Notes: generated by a model not told the origin, from the letters alone. A DNA stretch of 64,000 nt from F1-60-MAGs149 sp037133755 (GCA_037133755.1 JBAXNN010000006.1:53541-117540), one strand, 5' to 3'. Counted from the stretch's first letter, positions 8,904-16,798 are shown. Program-made: numbers and translations.

Positions 8904-9259
8904 CGTGTCTCCAAGAGGGCCTCGAGGTGCTGGGAGCGTGCCATGTCGGCCTCCGAGAGGACGAGGACCCCAGGCGCAAGGCGGTACTGATCGCGGAGGA
9001 TCTCGGCCAGAATCTCGGTCTCCGCCTCGGCCACACCGGAGGCGGCACCGCGATCCACGAGCGCTGTCAGCGCAGCCAGATACGCGAGCCACGCAGCCGC
9101 ATCGCCATCGCGGATCAAACCCTCGACTCGGGCCTCCCCGAGAGCGTCATGCGACTCGCCCAGGGCACCGGCGATGCGTTCCACCAACAGCGGACCGAAC
9201 CGCTCGACCTCGGGCGTCAGCCCAAGCCAATCGTGCCGACCGAACCTACGAGAGGTCAT
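8900..9259 (-). CDS. Small conserved-operon protein, function unknown
   Basis: Not recognised. About 119 residues, acidic and apparently all-helical (RIAGALGESHDALGEARVEGLIRDGDAAAW, then repeated Ala/Leu/Glu heptad-like stretches). The ATG at 9259 lies inside the end of the Rieske gene (14-bp overlap) and its stop overlaps the start of the acyl-CoA synthetase, so it is translated as part of the pathway operon. No metal-binding cysteine or histidine pattern and no membrane segment. It could be a small subunit or chaperone for one of the neighbouring enzymes; that is inference from coupling only. Confidence 0.65.
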   Translation of the reverse strand: MTSRRFGRHDWLGLTPEVERFGPLLVERIAGALGESHDALGEARVEGLIRDGDAAAWLAYLAALTALVDRGAASGVAEAETEILAEILRDQYRLAPGVLVLSEADMARSQHLEALLETR

Positions 9260-10496
9260 CGATGCCGGGTACCGCGTCACGCAGGAGGTCGTGGAAATGA
9301 CCGACGGCCGCCTCGTTGTCGTTGAGGACACCACGCGTGTACGTCATGGAGCCAAGACCAACCTGCACGCCGTCGCACAACTCGACGTCCTCGTCCATCA
9401 CCTCGCTGTTGAAGCGGTAGTTGATCTGACGCACGAGCATGTCGCGGAACGACTCGTTCGGCGAACGAAACACGATCGACGTGGTCTTGGTGCTCAAGGG
9501 GGCTTCGGGATGCATCTGCCAGACATCGATCGTGTCGGGATAGATGTCGATGAACTGCCCCGGCCAGAAGTGAATGTAGGTCCACTGCCCTTCGAGCTCT
9601 TCCGGGAACTCCGCCATCGGGCGCTTGTAGCGCTGATAGAGGTTCTCCATGAAGTCCTTCGACGGGTTATCTCGCAGCGGCCCGTCAATCCACACCGCTC
9701 GCTCGTACAGCGTGGGCTTGTACTTCGGATAGTCGAGCATGCGCAGCAGACCGGGGTGACCGATCGGGACGTGGTACCCCTCGAGGTAGTTATCGGCGAG
9801 GGTCTTCCAGTTGTGGTCGTACCGCGCATACCAGCGGTCGTACTCGGCCTCCGGAATCAGCGCCTTGGCGTCGTCGACCTTGCGCGACCGAACCACGTCG
9901 GGAATCGCGCGCAGGATCTCTCGTGGCTTCCAGTCACGCTTGGTCGTGGGCACGAGTTGGTCGATGTTGAGCGATTCGAACCGGGCGCAGATCTCTTCGC
10001 CGAACCACTCGCGTATCGGCGGCGCATCGGCATCCATATTGACCCAGACGAGTCCACCCAACTCCGCGACCTGAAACGACGGGAGGCGCACGGCATCCCG
10101 GTCGAAGTCCTCGCCGAAACCACGACCTTCGGGCATCGCGGCCAACGAGCCATCAAGGCGATAGGTCCAGCCGTGGTACGGGCAGCGCAGCACTTTGCCG
10201 CAGGAGCCGCGCCCATCGGCAAGACGGGCAGCGCGGTGGCGGCAGATATTGGAGAACGCCCGCAGCGTGCCGTCCTGGTCTCGCACCACCACGACGGGTT
10301 CGCCACCGATCTCGCCGGTGGTGAAGTCGCCCGGCTTCTGCACTTCCGCGACGTGGCCGATGATCATCCAGGCCTTCGCGAAGATTTCGCGCCGCTCGCG
10401 CTCGAAGATCTCGTGATCCGCGTAGGCCTTTGCGTTGAGCGTGAGCTTTGCGCCACCGGCGCGCGTCGCCTTCTTGCGTCGCCCCGTGGCGCTCAT
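9246..10496 (-). CDS. Rieske non-haem iron oxygenase, alpha subunit
   Basis: A 416-residue ring-hydroxylating-type oxygenase. The Rieske [2Fe-2S] centre is C85-x-H87 ... C105-x2-H108 (ICRHRAAR, CPYHGW). The mononuclear iron motif is DNYLEGYHVPIGHPG, giving H242 and H247, followed by a long hydrophobic C-terminal domain. Such enzymes hydroxylate or demethylate aromatic, quaternary-amine or steroid-like substrates using electrons from a reductase. No reductase or ferredoxin gene is adjacent, so a general partner is likely. It starts inside the stop codon of the TetR gene upstream (ATGA) and probably performs the first attack in the pathway completed by the CoA enzymes downstream. Confidence 0.9.
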   Translation of the reverse strand: MSATGRRKKATRAGGAKLTLNAKAYADHEIFERERREIFAKAWMIIGHVAEVQKPGDFTTGEIGGEPVVVVRDQDGTLRAFSNICRHRAARLADGRGSCGKVLRCPYHGWTYRLDGSLAAMPEGRGFGEDFDRDAVRLPSFQVAELGGLVWVNMDADAPPIREWFGEEICARFESLNIDQLVPTTKRDWKPREILRAIPDVVRSRKVDDAKALIPEAEYDRWYARYDHNWKTLADNYLEGYHVPIGHPGLLRMLDYPKYKPTLYERAVWIDGPLRDNPSKDFMENLYQRYKRPMAEFPEELEGQWTYIHFWPGQFIDIYPDTIDVWQMHPEAPLSTKTTSIVFRSPNESFRDMLVRQINYRFNSEVMDEDVELCDGVQVGLGSMTYTRGVLNDNEAAVGHFHDLLRDAVPGIDDLS

Positions 10497-11113
10497 GTCC
10501 GGTCCTTCTCGTTGAGGTGCAGCATCTCGTTCATGGCCAGATCGACCGTCCGGCGCGCCTCAGCGCGCGAGAGCGAACCCACAATCACGTGTCCACCGAT
10601 GCCGTCGACCATTGCGGTTAGACGCAGCGCCGCAGAGACAGGATCAATAGACGCCGGAATACGCCCGGCGTCCTGCGCTGCGGCGATCAGATTGGCCACA
10701 AGCCCGACCCAGCGGGCAGACCGATCGGCGACGGAAGCACGGAAGTCATCGCGGAAGATTGCGGTTCGACTCATCTCGCTCCACAGCACCCAGCCCTCGC
10801 GTACGACTTCGTCGTCAGACAGCTCGCGAAAGAGGACGTCTCGGACACGTGCCAGCGGGTCGGCGATGGTCGCGAGGCGCTCCTCACCCCGAGCGGTCTC
10901 GCGCGTCTCGTGGTACTCGAAGGCCAGACGGATCAAGTCCTCGCGCGTCACGAAGTAGTAGTGCAGGAGCGCACTCGAGATGCCTGCCTCCCGTGCGACG
11001 GCGGCCATGCGGAGTCCCTCGGCACCGTCGCGCGCGATGACGCTACACGTGCATTCGAGGATCTGACTGCGGCGATCGAGCTCGACTTCCGGGCTGACTG
11101 ACTGATTAGTCAC
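10493..11113 (-). CDS. TetR-family transcriptional regulator (second of a tandem pair)
   Basis: About 206 residues. N-terminal helix-turn-helix: RRSQILECTCSVIARDGAEGL then AAVAREAGISSALLHYYF, the canonical TetR recognition helix; the rest is a helical ligand-binding domain. The GTG at 11113 is chosen because a TACGCT -10 element ends exactly six bases before it, the spacing used across this window; the ATG at 11131 lacks this. The gene overlaps the Rieske gene start and presumably controls the operon. An inverted repeat (11099-11112) lies within its first codons. The inducer is unknown. Confidence 0.85.
   Translation of the reverse strand: MTNQSVSPEVELDRRSQILECTCSVIARDGAEGLRMAAVAREAGISSALLHYYFVTREDLIRLAFEYHETRETARGEERLATIADPLARVRDVLFRELSDDEVVREGWVLWSEMSRTAIFRDDFRASVADRSARWVGLVANLIAAAQDAGRIPASIDPVSAALRLTAMVDGIGGHVIVGSLSRAEARRTVDLAMNEMLHLNEKDRT
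11099..11112. promoter_or_regulatory. Inverted repeat at start of TetR gene
   Basis: TGACTGATTAGTCA has perfect 5-bp arms (TGACT/AGTCA). It lies immediately downstream of the proposed transcription and translation start at 11113, a position suited to autorepression by a TetR dimer. TetR operators are often longer, so this is tentative. Confidence 0.4.
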
Positions 11114-11119
11114 ACGTAG

Positions 11120-11125
11120 AGCGTA
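11120..11125 (-). promoter_or_regulatory. -10 element (TACGCT) of leaderless TetR gene
   Basis: TACGCT on the minus strand ends six bases before the GTG at 11113, matching the leaderless layout of many genes here. It implies a promoter inside the tandem-regulator operon, separate from that of the upstream TetR gene. Confidence 0.5.
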
Positions 11126-11144
11126 CCGCATGAGAGGCCCTGCG

Positions 11145-11789
11145 TCAGGGGTGAACGACACCCACTGGTGGCGGGGGACCGACAGTGCCGAGTTCGGTCA
11201 TGAACGCCTGGTCAATGCACGCTACGGCCTCGTCCCACTCGATCTGGCCGATCAGGACGTACCACCCAAAGCCCTCCATCGATGCAATCAGGCGCAGGGC
11301 AGCGGAGCGCGTATCCACCGACGCCGGCACGAACTTGGCGTCCTTGGCCTTCTGAATCTGTCCCGCGACATCGGCGATCCACATGCCCGCCTTCTCCTGA
11401 TACAGCGTGCGACGGTCCTCGTCGTGCATGGCATCCCGGGCCAACTCAAGCCAGATCATCCAGTCAAGCCGGTTGTCGGGATGATCCTCGAGCGACAGAA
11501 GGAGCTCAACACGCAGTCGGGTGACCGGGTGAGTAATGCCGGCCAGACGTTCCCGATAGCGATCGGTGCCCTTTTCGTAGAACGCATCGAAAGCTCGACT
11601 CACGAGGTCCTCGCGCGACGCGAAGTAGTAATGCAGCAGAGCGTTTGACACACCTGCCTCCGCCGCGACGTGGGACATGCGCATACCACGGATGCCGTCG
11701 CGGGCGATCAGCCACGCAGTTGTCTCGAGGATCCGCGCGTAGGTCTCCTCGCCGGTCTTGCCCGTGGGCTCGATGGAAGACTTTGCCAT
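11145..11789 (-). CDS. TetR-family transcriptional regulator (first of a tandem pair)
   Basis: About 214 residues and clearly homologous to the regulator just downstream: ETYARILETTAWLIARDGIRGMRMSHVAAEAGVSNALLHYYFASREDL is the DNA-binding domain, followed by a helical effector domain ending in a proline-rich tail. The ATG at 11789 is preceded by a TACGAT -10 element at six bases. Only about 30 bp separate its stop from the next TetR start. The pair looks like a duplication that diverged, possibly sensing two pathway intermediates. Both share the SALLHYYF/NALLHYYF recognition helix, so they may bind similar operators. Confidence 0.88.
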   Translation of the reverse strand: MAKSSIEPTGKTGEETYARILETTAWLIARDGIRGMRMSHVAAEAGVSNALLHYYFASREDLVSRAFDAFYEKGTDRYRERLAGITHPVTRLRVELLLSLEDHPDNRLDWMIWLELARDAMHDEDRRTLYQEKAGMWIADVAGQIQKAKDAKFVPASVDTRSAALRLIASMEGFGWYVLIGQIEWDEAVACIDQAFMTELGTVGPPPPVGVVHP

Positions 11790-11795
11790 GATTCG

Positions 11796-11801
11796 ATCGT
11801 A
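11796..11801 (-). promoter_or_regulatory. -10 element (TACGAT) of leaderless tetR operon
   Basis: TACGAT on the minus strand followed by six bases and the ATG at 11789. This is probably the main promoter of the 3.6-11.8 kb catabolic operon. Confidence 0.55.
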
Positions 11802-11860
11802 CCGCAGCCGATCCGCCACAGGAAGGCATCGCCCGTTCTGATCGGCGGTGACGACACGGC

Positions 11861-12208
11861 TCAGGCGACAGCGGCGAGCGCCGCCTGATACGCCTCGTCA
11901 CCGGGGCGCAGCCAGTTGGCGAGCTTGTACTGCGCCCGCGCGGACGTCAGATCGCCCAGGCCTTGATACGCCCGCCCCAGGAGGTAGTACGCATAGTGAT
12001 CGTTGGGCGCACACTCCACCGCGGCCTCGGCCTCGGGAAGTGCATCGCTGTAACGCTGCGCGCGCAGGTAGGCCATGGCGAGCGCCTCGCGGATCGATCC
12101 CGTGGTGGGTGAGATATTGCGTGCCTGCTCCAGCGGCGGGATGGCGGCGCGCGTCTCGCCGGCCGCCAGATGCTGGCGCCCTTGCGAGTACAGGTCGTAC
12201 AGCTCCAT
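11861..12208 (-). CDS. Tetratricopeptide-repeat protein
   Basis: A 115-residue soluble protein made of about three TPR units: SQGRQHLAAGETRAAIPPLE, LAMAYLRAQRYSDALPEAEAA and YYLLGRAYQGLGDLTSARAQ each show the W/L-G-Y-A-P pattern spacing of TPR helices. No signal peptide or enzymatic domain. Likely a protein-protein interaction module of unknown partner. The ATG at 12208 has a TAGAAT -10 six bases upstream (12215-12220), so it is probably leaderless and monocistronic. It ends about 70 bp before the TetR operon promoter. Confidence 0.8.
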   Translation of the reverse strand: MELYDLYSQGRQHLAAGETRAAIPPLEQARNISPTTGSIREALAMAYLRAQRYSDALPEAEAAVECAPNDHYAYYLLGRAYQGLGDLTSARAQYKLANWLRPGDEAYQAALAAVA

Positions 12209-12214
12209 GGCCAG

Positions 12215-12220
12215 ATTCTA
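12215..12220 (-). promoter_or_regulatory. -10 element (TAGAAT) of TPR gene
   Basis: TAGAAT on the minus strand, six bases, then the ATG at 12208. Very close to the bacterial consensus TATAAT; implies a leaderless transcript. It overlaps the last codons of the NUDIX gene. Confidence 0.55.
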
Positions 12221-12796
12221 CTCCGGCAGCACGGCAGTTTTCGTGACCCGGAACAGCCTATCCAGCAGCCGGTAGGTAATGCCCCAGAGCACCACGTCCT
12301 GCGCCTCAGCGTGCGGCAATTGGAAGGCTGAGACGCGCGTTGGTGCGCCTGGCACCTCGGCGGAGACCCATGCGAGATCCGCGAATGGTGTCCACCAGGC
12401 CACGGCAATCTCCTCCGACAAGCTCAGCTCAACCGGCGCCGTAATGTGCGCAACGTACGCCGCGATTGTGATCGGAAACGTCCGCGGCTTGAGCGGCTCC
12501 AACATGCCCAGAATGCGGCCGTGTGCCCGTGGATCAAAGCCGACCTCCTCGTAGGTCTCCCGCGCGGCGGTATCGAGCGCGTCGCGGTCCTGCTCCTCCA
12601 CCCCGCCGCCTGGGAGACCAACATGCCCGGACCATGGGTCTCCCTCGCGTGTGGCGCGTCGGCAGAGCAGGAGTTCGGTACCGCGTTCGCCCTCCCGCAG
12701 ACAGAGCATCACGCTGGCCGTGGCATCGGCCGGATGCGACGTGAGTGTCGGCGCCAGCGCGGTTGCCAACGCGGCGATGTCGGGAATCGGCGCCAC
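12218..12796 (-). CDS. NUDIX hydrolase, CoA-pyrophosphatase-like
   Basis: A 192-residue NUDIX protein. The box is recognisable as GGGVEEQDRDALDTAARETYEEVGF, with REx2EExG carrying the metal-binding glutamates. Upstream of it LLLCRRATREGDPWSGHVGLPGG resembles the extra motif of CoA diphosphatases (NudL/YeaB), which cleave CoA into 4'-phosphopantetheine and adenosine 3',5'-bisphosphate. Substrate assignment is therefore plausible but not proven. The GTG at 12796 lies six bases after a TAGGCT -10, and the gene is divergent from the HIT gene with only 45 bp between. Confidence 0.8.
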   Translation of the reverse strand: MAPIPDIAALATALAPTLTSHPADATASVMLCLREGERGTELLLCRRATREGDPWSGHVGLPGGGVEEQDRDALDTAARETYEEVGFDPRAHGRILGMLEPLKPRTFPITIAAYVAHITAPVELSLSEEIAVAWWTPFADLAWVSAEVPGAPTRVSAFQLPHAEAQDVVLWGITYRLLDRLFRVTKTAVLPE

Positions 12797-12802
12797 CTCA
12801 CG

Positions 12803-12808
12803 AGCCTA
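12803..12808 (-). promoter_or_regulatory. -10 element (TAGGCT) of NUDIX gene
   Basis: TAGGCT on the minus strand followed by six bases and GTG at 12796; forms a divergent pair with the HIT-gene promoter at 12830. Confidence 0.5.
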
Positions 12809-12829
12809 CCGGTCGCGCCGACGCACGGG

Positions 12830-12835
12830 TACGCT
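12830..12835 (+). promoter_or_regulatory. -10 element (TACGCT) of HIT gene
   Basis: TACGCT followed by six bases (GCCGCT) and the ATG at 12842, consistent with transcription starting at the A of the start codon. Confidence 0.55.
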
Positions 12836-12841
12836 GCCGCT

Positions 12842-13339
12842 ATGGAACGTCTATGGGCACCATGGCGACTCGAGTTCGTCAAGAGCGCGTCGGGACCCGG
12901 TCCGCTGGAATGTGTCTTCTGTGCTGCGCCCGAACACGCCGATGATCAGGGTGCGCTGATCCTGCATCGCGGTGCGACCTGCTTCGTGATCCTCAATCTC
13001 TACCCGTACACGAACGGGCATCTGATGGTCACGCCATATCGCCACGTGGCAACGCCGGGCGAATTGACGCCCGAGGAACGCACCGAGGTGTGGGAGCTCT
13101 TCGATCGCTCCCTCGACGTGCTCGACCGGACGCTCAAGCCGCACGGCGCGAACGCGGGCATGAACCTCGGTCGCACAGCCGGCGCTGGTATCGAGGGGCA
13201 CCTGCATCTCCACGTGGTGCCACGCTGGAACGGCGACAACAACTTCATGCCCGTGCTGGCGGATACACGAGTCATGGCTCAGCATCTTGACGACACGTGG
13301 CGTCTCCTGCGGGATGCATGGGTACCCTCTCAGGCATGA
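12842..13339 (+). CDS. HIT-family hydrolase (Ap4A phosphorylase-like)
   Basis: A 165-residue histidine-triad protein. The triad is GHLHLHVVPRW, preceded by TNGHLMVTPYRH, the usual first half of the HIT fold. The N-terminus (MERLWAPWRLEFV) followed by CVFC closely resembles the actinobacterial HIT protein group that includes mycobacterial AP4A phosphorylase-type enzymes. It hydrolyses or phosphorolyses nucleotidyl substrates. Leaderless start at 12842; much longer upstream open frame is ignored since it opposes the NUDIX gene. Its stop overlaps the start of the phosphomannomutase by four bases. Confidence 0.88.
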   Translation: MERLWAPWRLEFVKSASGPGPLECVFCAAPEHADDQGALILHRGATCFVILNLYPYTNGHLMVTPYRHVATPGELTPEERTEVWELFDRSLDVLDRTLKPHGANAGMNLGRTAGAGIEGHLHLHVVPRWNGDNNFMPVLADTRVMAQHLDDTWRLLRDAWVPSQA

Positions 13340-14685
13340 CGCTCGACGCATCCATCTTCAAGGCCTATGACGTCCGCGGGATTGTCCCGGACCAATTCGA
13401 TCCCGACGGCGCGTATCGCATCGCTCGCGCCTACGTCGAGGTCTTTCAGGCCAGGCGCATCGCCATCGGACACGACATGCGCCTTTCCTCGCCGGCGCTT
13501 GCCGAGGCAGCCGTGCGCGGTGCCACGGACGGTGGCGCCGACGTTGCCGTGCTCGGGGAGATCGGCACCGAGATGCTCTACTTCGCGGTCGCCGACGGCG
13601 GCCTCGATGGCGGCCTGATCGTGACGGCCTCGCACAACCCGGCCGAATACAACGGCATGAAGATCGTGCGCGCTGAGGCCCAGCCCGTCGGCAGTGCCTC
13701 GGGCCTCAACGAGGTCAAGAAGATGGCCCTGGGGGACGATCCTCTCCCGCCCGTTGTCACGCCCGGAACGGCCACACCGCTCGACGTACTACCCGGCTAC
13801 GCAGCCAAGATGCTGTCGCTGATCGACATGGATGCGATCAAGCCGCTCAAGGTCGTGCTCGATGGCGGCAGCGGCATGGCCGGCAAGATGCTCGGTCCGA
13901 TCCTCGAGGCGCTGCCGGTCGAGGCCGTCCCGTTCTTCTTGGAGCCCGACGGCGCGTTTCCCGACCACCAGCCCAACCCCCTGCTCGAAGAGAACCGCCA
14001 GTTCATCATCGAGAAGGTGAAGGCGAATCCCGGTGCGATCGGCATCGCCTGGGACGGCGACGCCGACCGCTGCTTCTTCATCGACGAAGAGGGCGAATTC
14101 GTCGACGGCGACTTCATGACGGCCCTCCTTGCCGAGGAGGTGCTCAAGCACCACCCGGGCTCGACCATCCTCTACGACATCCGCGCCTCGCTGGCCGTGC
14201 CCGATACCATCGCGCGCTGCGGTGGCACATCGCAGGTGTCCCGGGTCGGTCATGCCTTCATCAAGGTTGCGATCAAGGAGTCGGGTGGCGTGTTCGCCGG
14301 CGAGGTCTCCGGGCACTACTACTTCGGCGAGTTCTACGGCGTCGACACCGGCATCCTCCCCGCGTTGCTCGTGATCCAGCTCGTGTCGCGGAGCGGCACC
14401 ACGCTGCATGAGCTCCTCAAGCCGCTCCGCGAGAAGTACTTCATCACCGGCGAAATCAACTCGCCGGTTCCGGACGTCGCCCTCAAGCTGCAGACGCTGA
14501 AGGACCTCTACGGCCCCGGCGCGCGCATCTCGCACCTCGATGGCATCACCATCGAGCACGACACGTGGCGGTTCAACGTGCGCCCCTCCAACACGGAGCC
14601 GCTGCTGCGCCTCAACCTCGAGGCGCAGAGCGAGGCGGAGATGATCGAGCGTCGCGACGAAGTCCTCGGAGTCATCCGCTCGTGA
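13336..14685 (+). CDS. Phosphomannomutase/phosphoglucomutase
   Basis: A 449-residue alpha-D-phosphohexomutase (ManB/AlgC type). Landmarks: FKAYDVRGIVPDQ at the N-terminus, the phosphoserine loop VTASHNPAEYNGMK (serine about residue 99), the Mg-binding loop AWDGDADRCFF, the sugar-binding FAGEVSGHYYF with the GEVSGH signature, and the phosphate-binding RPSNTEPLLRL near the end. It interconverts hexose 1- and 6-phosphates for GDP-mannose or glycan supply. The ATG at 13336 overlaps the HIT stop (ATGA), fixing the start. Dual specificity for mannose and glucose is usual in this subfamily but not provable here. Confidence 0.92.
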   Translation: MTLDASIFKAYDVRGIVPDQFDPDGAYRIARAYVEVFQARRIAIGHDMRLSSPALAEAAVRGATDGGADVAVLGEIGTEMLYFAVADGGLDGGLIVTASHNPAEYNGMKIVRAEAQPVGSASGLNEVKKMALGDDPLPPVVTPGTATPLDVLPGYAAKMLSLIDMDAIKPLKVVLDGGSGMAGKMLGPILEALPVEAVPFFLEPDGAFPDHQPNPLLEENRQFIIEKVKANPGAIGIAWDGDADRCFFIDEEGEFVDGDFMTALLAEEVLKHHPGSTILYDIRASLAVPDTIARCGGTSQVSRVGHAFIKVAIKESGGVFAGEVSGHYYFGEFYGVDTGILPALLVIQLVSRSGTTLHELLKPLREKYFITGEINSPVPDVALKLQTLKDLYGPGARISHLDGITIEHDTWRFNVRPSNTEPLLRLNLEAQSEAEMIERRDEVLGVIRS

Positions 14686-15032
14686 GCGCTGACACCGCGG
14701 TCGTCGCGGCGATCCAGGCCATCGTCGATGGAGCCGAGGAGGCCGACCAGATCCTGCTCGGCACGATCGCGCATCTCGCCACGCGCTACGACAGCGGTGT
14801 CGGGCTGCGCTTCGTCGAAGAGGGCGTGTTCAGCGAGGGGCCGTGGGCCGGTCCCACCGGCCCCGTCGCCGCCCAGGTTCCGATCGCCTACGACGATGAG
14901 CTCGTAGGCGAGTTTGTCGTCAGCAGCGAACTCGACGATGACGCGCGCGCCACCTTCGAGGCGGCAGCGCTGATCATCGCGGACTACTGCCTCGTCGGCT
15001 GGGATATCGGCGGCGAGAACTGGGAGCCGTAG
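14682..15032 (+). CDS. Hypothetical small acidic protein, coupled to phosphomannomutase
   Basis: Not recognised with certainty. About 116 residues, starting on GTG that overlaps the phosphomannomutase stop. Very acidic (VDGAEEADQILLG, AYDDELVGEFVVSSELDDDARATFEAAALIIADYC). The alternation of short beta strands (GVGLRFVEEGVF, VPIAYDDELVGEFVVSS) ending in a helix recalls half of a GAF domain, but motif support is weak. Convergent with the PH-domain gene, three bases apart. A regulatory or accessory role with the mutase is only suggested by translational coupling. Confidence 0.6.
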   Translation: MSADTAVVAAIQAIVDGAEEADQILLGTIAHLATRYDSGVGLRFVEEGVFSEGPWAGPTGPVAAQVPIAYDDELVGEFVVSSELDDDARATFEAAALIIADYCLVGWDIGGENWEP

Positions 15033-15035
15033 GCC

Positions 15036-15536
15036 TTAGAGCCCGCCGTCGCGCTTCGCGTCGCGCTGCAGGAGCTCGCGATCGAACGTATCGCGCATCT
15101 CGTGCGGATCAGTGATGCCGCGCAGCGCGAGATCCGAATCGCCGACGTCTGAACCAGCCGTATCGAACTCGAGATCGCCGAAGTTGAGGATGCGCCCGTA
15201 GAAGCCCTGCTTCGTGTTGACGTTCTGGATGCGATCGATGCTCGCGCTGCGCTCGTTGCGGTTGGCGATGCCGCGGCGAACGATCACGCGCCGATCGGTG
15301 ACCGTGTACTCGCTGTCGAGGCGCTTCAGCCACGCCAGCACGACGACCACCGCGATCCAGATCACCGTGATCGCGAAGAACCACGAGACCGGCACGTCGA
15401 CCACACGATTGAGCAGCACGCCGATGATCAGGGGCAGAACGCCGATCAGACCCCACTTGAGCATCCACGACACCGACCACTTCCAGGTCGGACGCCCTTT
15501 CCAGATCAACTTCTCGCCTTCGAGGATCTCAGCCAC
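15036..15536 (-). CDS. Membrane protein with bacterial PH domain
   Basis: A 166-residue protein with a short cytoplasmic lead (EGEKLIWKGRPTWKW), two transmembrane helices (GLIGVLPLIIGVLL and WFFAITVIWIAVVVVLAWL), and a cytoplasmic bacterial pleckstrin-homology-like domain (SEYTVTDRRVIVRRGIANRNERSASIDRIQNV). The TDRRV...RRGI...IQNV order is typical of bPH2 (DUF304/YdbT-like) proteins. The GTG at 15536 is favoured over the upstream ATG since GGAGGG lies seven bases before it: one of the few genes here with a clear Shine-Dalgarno site. Function unknown beyond membrane association. Confidence 0.8.
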   Translation of the reverse strand: MAEILEGEKLIWKGRPTWKWSVSWMLKWGLIGVLPLIIGVLLNRVVDVPVSWFFAITVIWIAVVVVLAWLKRLDSEYTVTDRRVIVRRGIANRNERSASIDRIQNVNTKQGFYGRILNFGDLEFDTAGSDVGDSDLALRGITDPHEMRDTFDRELLQRDAKRDGGL

Positions 15537-15610
15537 GTTCGTGCCCTCCGTTGTAGTGCTGGCAACGTACACGAGCGGATGCCCGACGTGAAGATGGCCT
15601 GAGAGGGTGG

Positions 15611-15616
15611 TACCGT
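15611..15616 (+). promoter_or_regulatory. -10 element (TACCGT) of FAD oxidoreductase gene
   Basis: TACCGT, six bases (CACGCC), then ATG at 15623; leaderless arrangement. Confidence 0.55.
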
Positions 15617-15622
15617 CACGCC

Positions 15623-16795
15623 ATGCCAGCCTATGACGTGGTGATCATCGGCTCCGGCTTGGTCGGAGCATCCACCGCCAACGCCCTCATGCGCACGGGG
15701 ACGAAGCGCGTACTGCTGCTGGATCGCGGCAACGCCGGCGGCGGCGATTCGGCGCTCACCTTCGGCATGGTCCGACGGCACTACACCAATCGGGTGCTGA
15801 TTCAGCTGTCGATGGCAGGCACGGAGATCCTCCAGCACTGGGACGACGAAGTTGGCGTCGGGACCGGTGCCTACGTTCCGACCGGCTACCTGCTGCCCGT
15901 ACCGGAGCGCCTTCTGGACGCGTGCCGGGCCAATGTGGAGCGCCAGCAGACCCTCGGGCTCGACACCCACCTGCTCACGCCTGATCAGATCAAGGACGTC
16001 GAGCCGCTCCTGTCGCTCGACGGTGTGGCCGCGGCGGCGTACGAGCCGGCCGGCGGCGTCTGCGACAGCCGTCTGATGATCGACTCGTGGCTCCTCGACG
16101 CGCTCGGACGCGGACTCGAGCTGCGCCAGCACGCCAACGTCGTGGAGATCACGATGAACGGCGCGCGCGCCACCGGCGTCGTCCTCGCCAACGGCGAACG
16201 GATCGAAGCAGATCAGGTCGTGGTCGCCGGGGGCGGTTGGTCACCCGAGCTGCTGGCGGGAATCTGGGACGTCCCGTTTAGCCTTGTGCGCATTCAGGTC
16301 GCAGTCCTCCGGCTGTTGCCGGGCCAGGTTGCGCCTGCTGCCGTCACCAGCGATGCAGTCTCGAATGTCGTCGTGCGCTCTGCTGCTGGACGCGATGTCT
16401 GGGTGGTCGCGTACCAGCCCGACACACCGGTGATCAACGTGCGCGACGACTGTCAGCTGCCCCTCCTCGACGGCTACGAGGCCGCCATTCGCGGGCCACT
16501 CGGCGAACGCTTTCCGAGCCTGGCCCACGCGCCCCTCGTGGGCGGTTGGGGCGGCGCGTACGATGCCACGCCGGACTGGCACCCCCTCGTCGGTCGCGTG
16601 CCCGAGACCGAGGGTCTCTGGCTCTGCGCGGGCTGGTCGGGTCACGGCCTCAAGTCCACTCCGGCCATCGGCCGCGTCATGAGTCAATTGCTCACCGAAC
16701 ACCAGCCGTTCATCGACGTTGACGACCTCGATCCTGGGCGTTTCGCGCGTGGCTTCGAGAATCCGTGCGCCTACGGCCCGGGTGCTCGGGCGTAA
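15623..16795 (+). CDS. DAO-family FAD-dependent oxidoreductase
   Basis: A 390-residue member of the D-amino-acid/sarcosine/glycine oxidase superfamily. N-terminal dinucleotide fold VVIIGSGLVGASTANALMRTG, then the family stretch SALTFGMVRRHY, a middle substrate domain, and near the C-terminus GGWGGAYDATPDWHPLVGRVPE followed by LWLCAGWSGHGLKSTPAIGR, the usual FAD-closing motif. It probably oxidises a secondary amine or amino acid with oxygen or a dye-like acceptor; sarcosine oxidase beta subunit is the nearest family by eye. No alpha, gamma or delta subunit genes adjoin. Convergent with rel, three bases apart. Confidence 0.82.
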   Translation: MPAYDVVIIGSGLVGASTANALMRTGTKRVLLLDRGNAGGGDSALTFGMVRRHYTNRVLIQLSMAGTEILQHWDDEVGVGTGAYVPTGYLLPVPERLLDACRANVERQQTLGLDTHLLTPDQIKDVEPLLSLDGVAAAAYEPAGGVCDSRLMIDSWLLDALGRGLELRQHANVVEITMNGARATGVVLANGERIEADQVVVAGGGWSPELLAGIWDVPFSLVRIQVAVLRLLPGQVAPAAVTSDAVSNVVVRSAAGRDVWVVAYQPDTPVINVRDDCQLPLLDGYEAAIRGPLGERFPSLAHAPLVGGWGGAYDATPDWHPLVGRVPETEGLWLCAGWSGHGLKSTPAIGRVMSQLLTEHQPFIDVDDLDPGRFARGFENPCAYGPGARA

Positions 16796-16798
16796 TCC

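Noticed and set aside
4428..10958. Long plus-strand frames of 400-770 residues across the catabolic operon (for example 6684-8990, 9174-10958)
   Set aside because: Antisense shadows of recognisable enzymes; no family motifs, Arg/Ala/His-rich.
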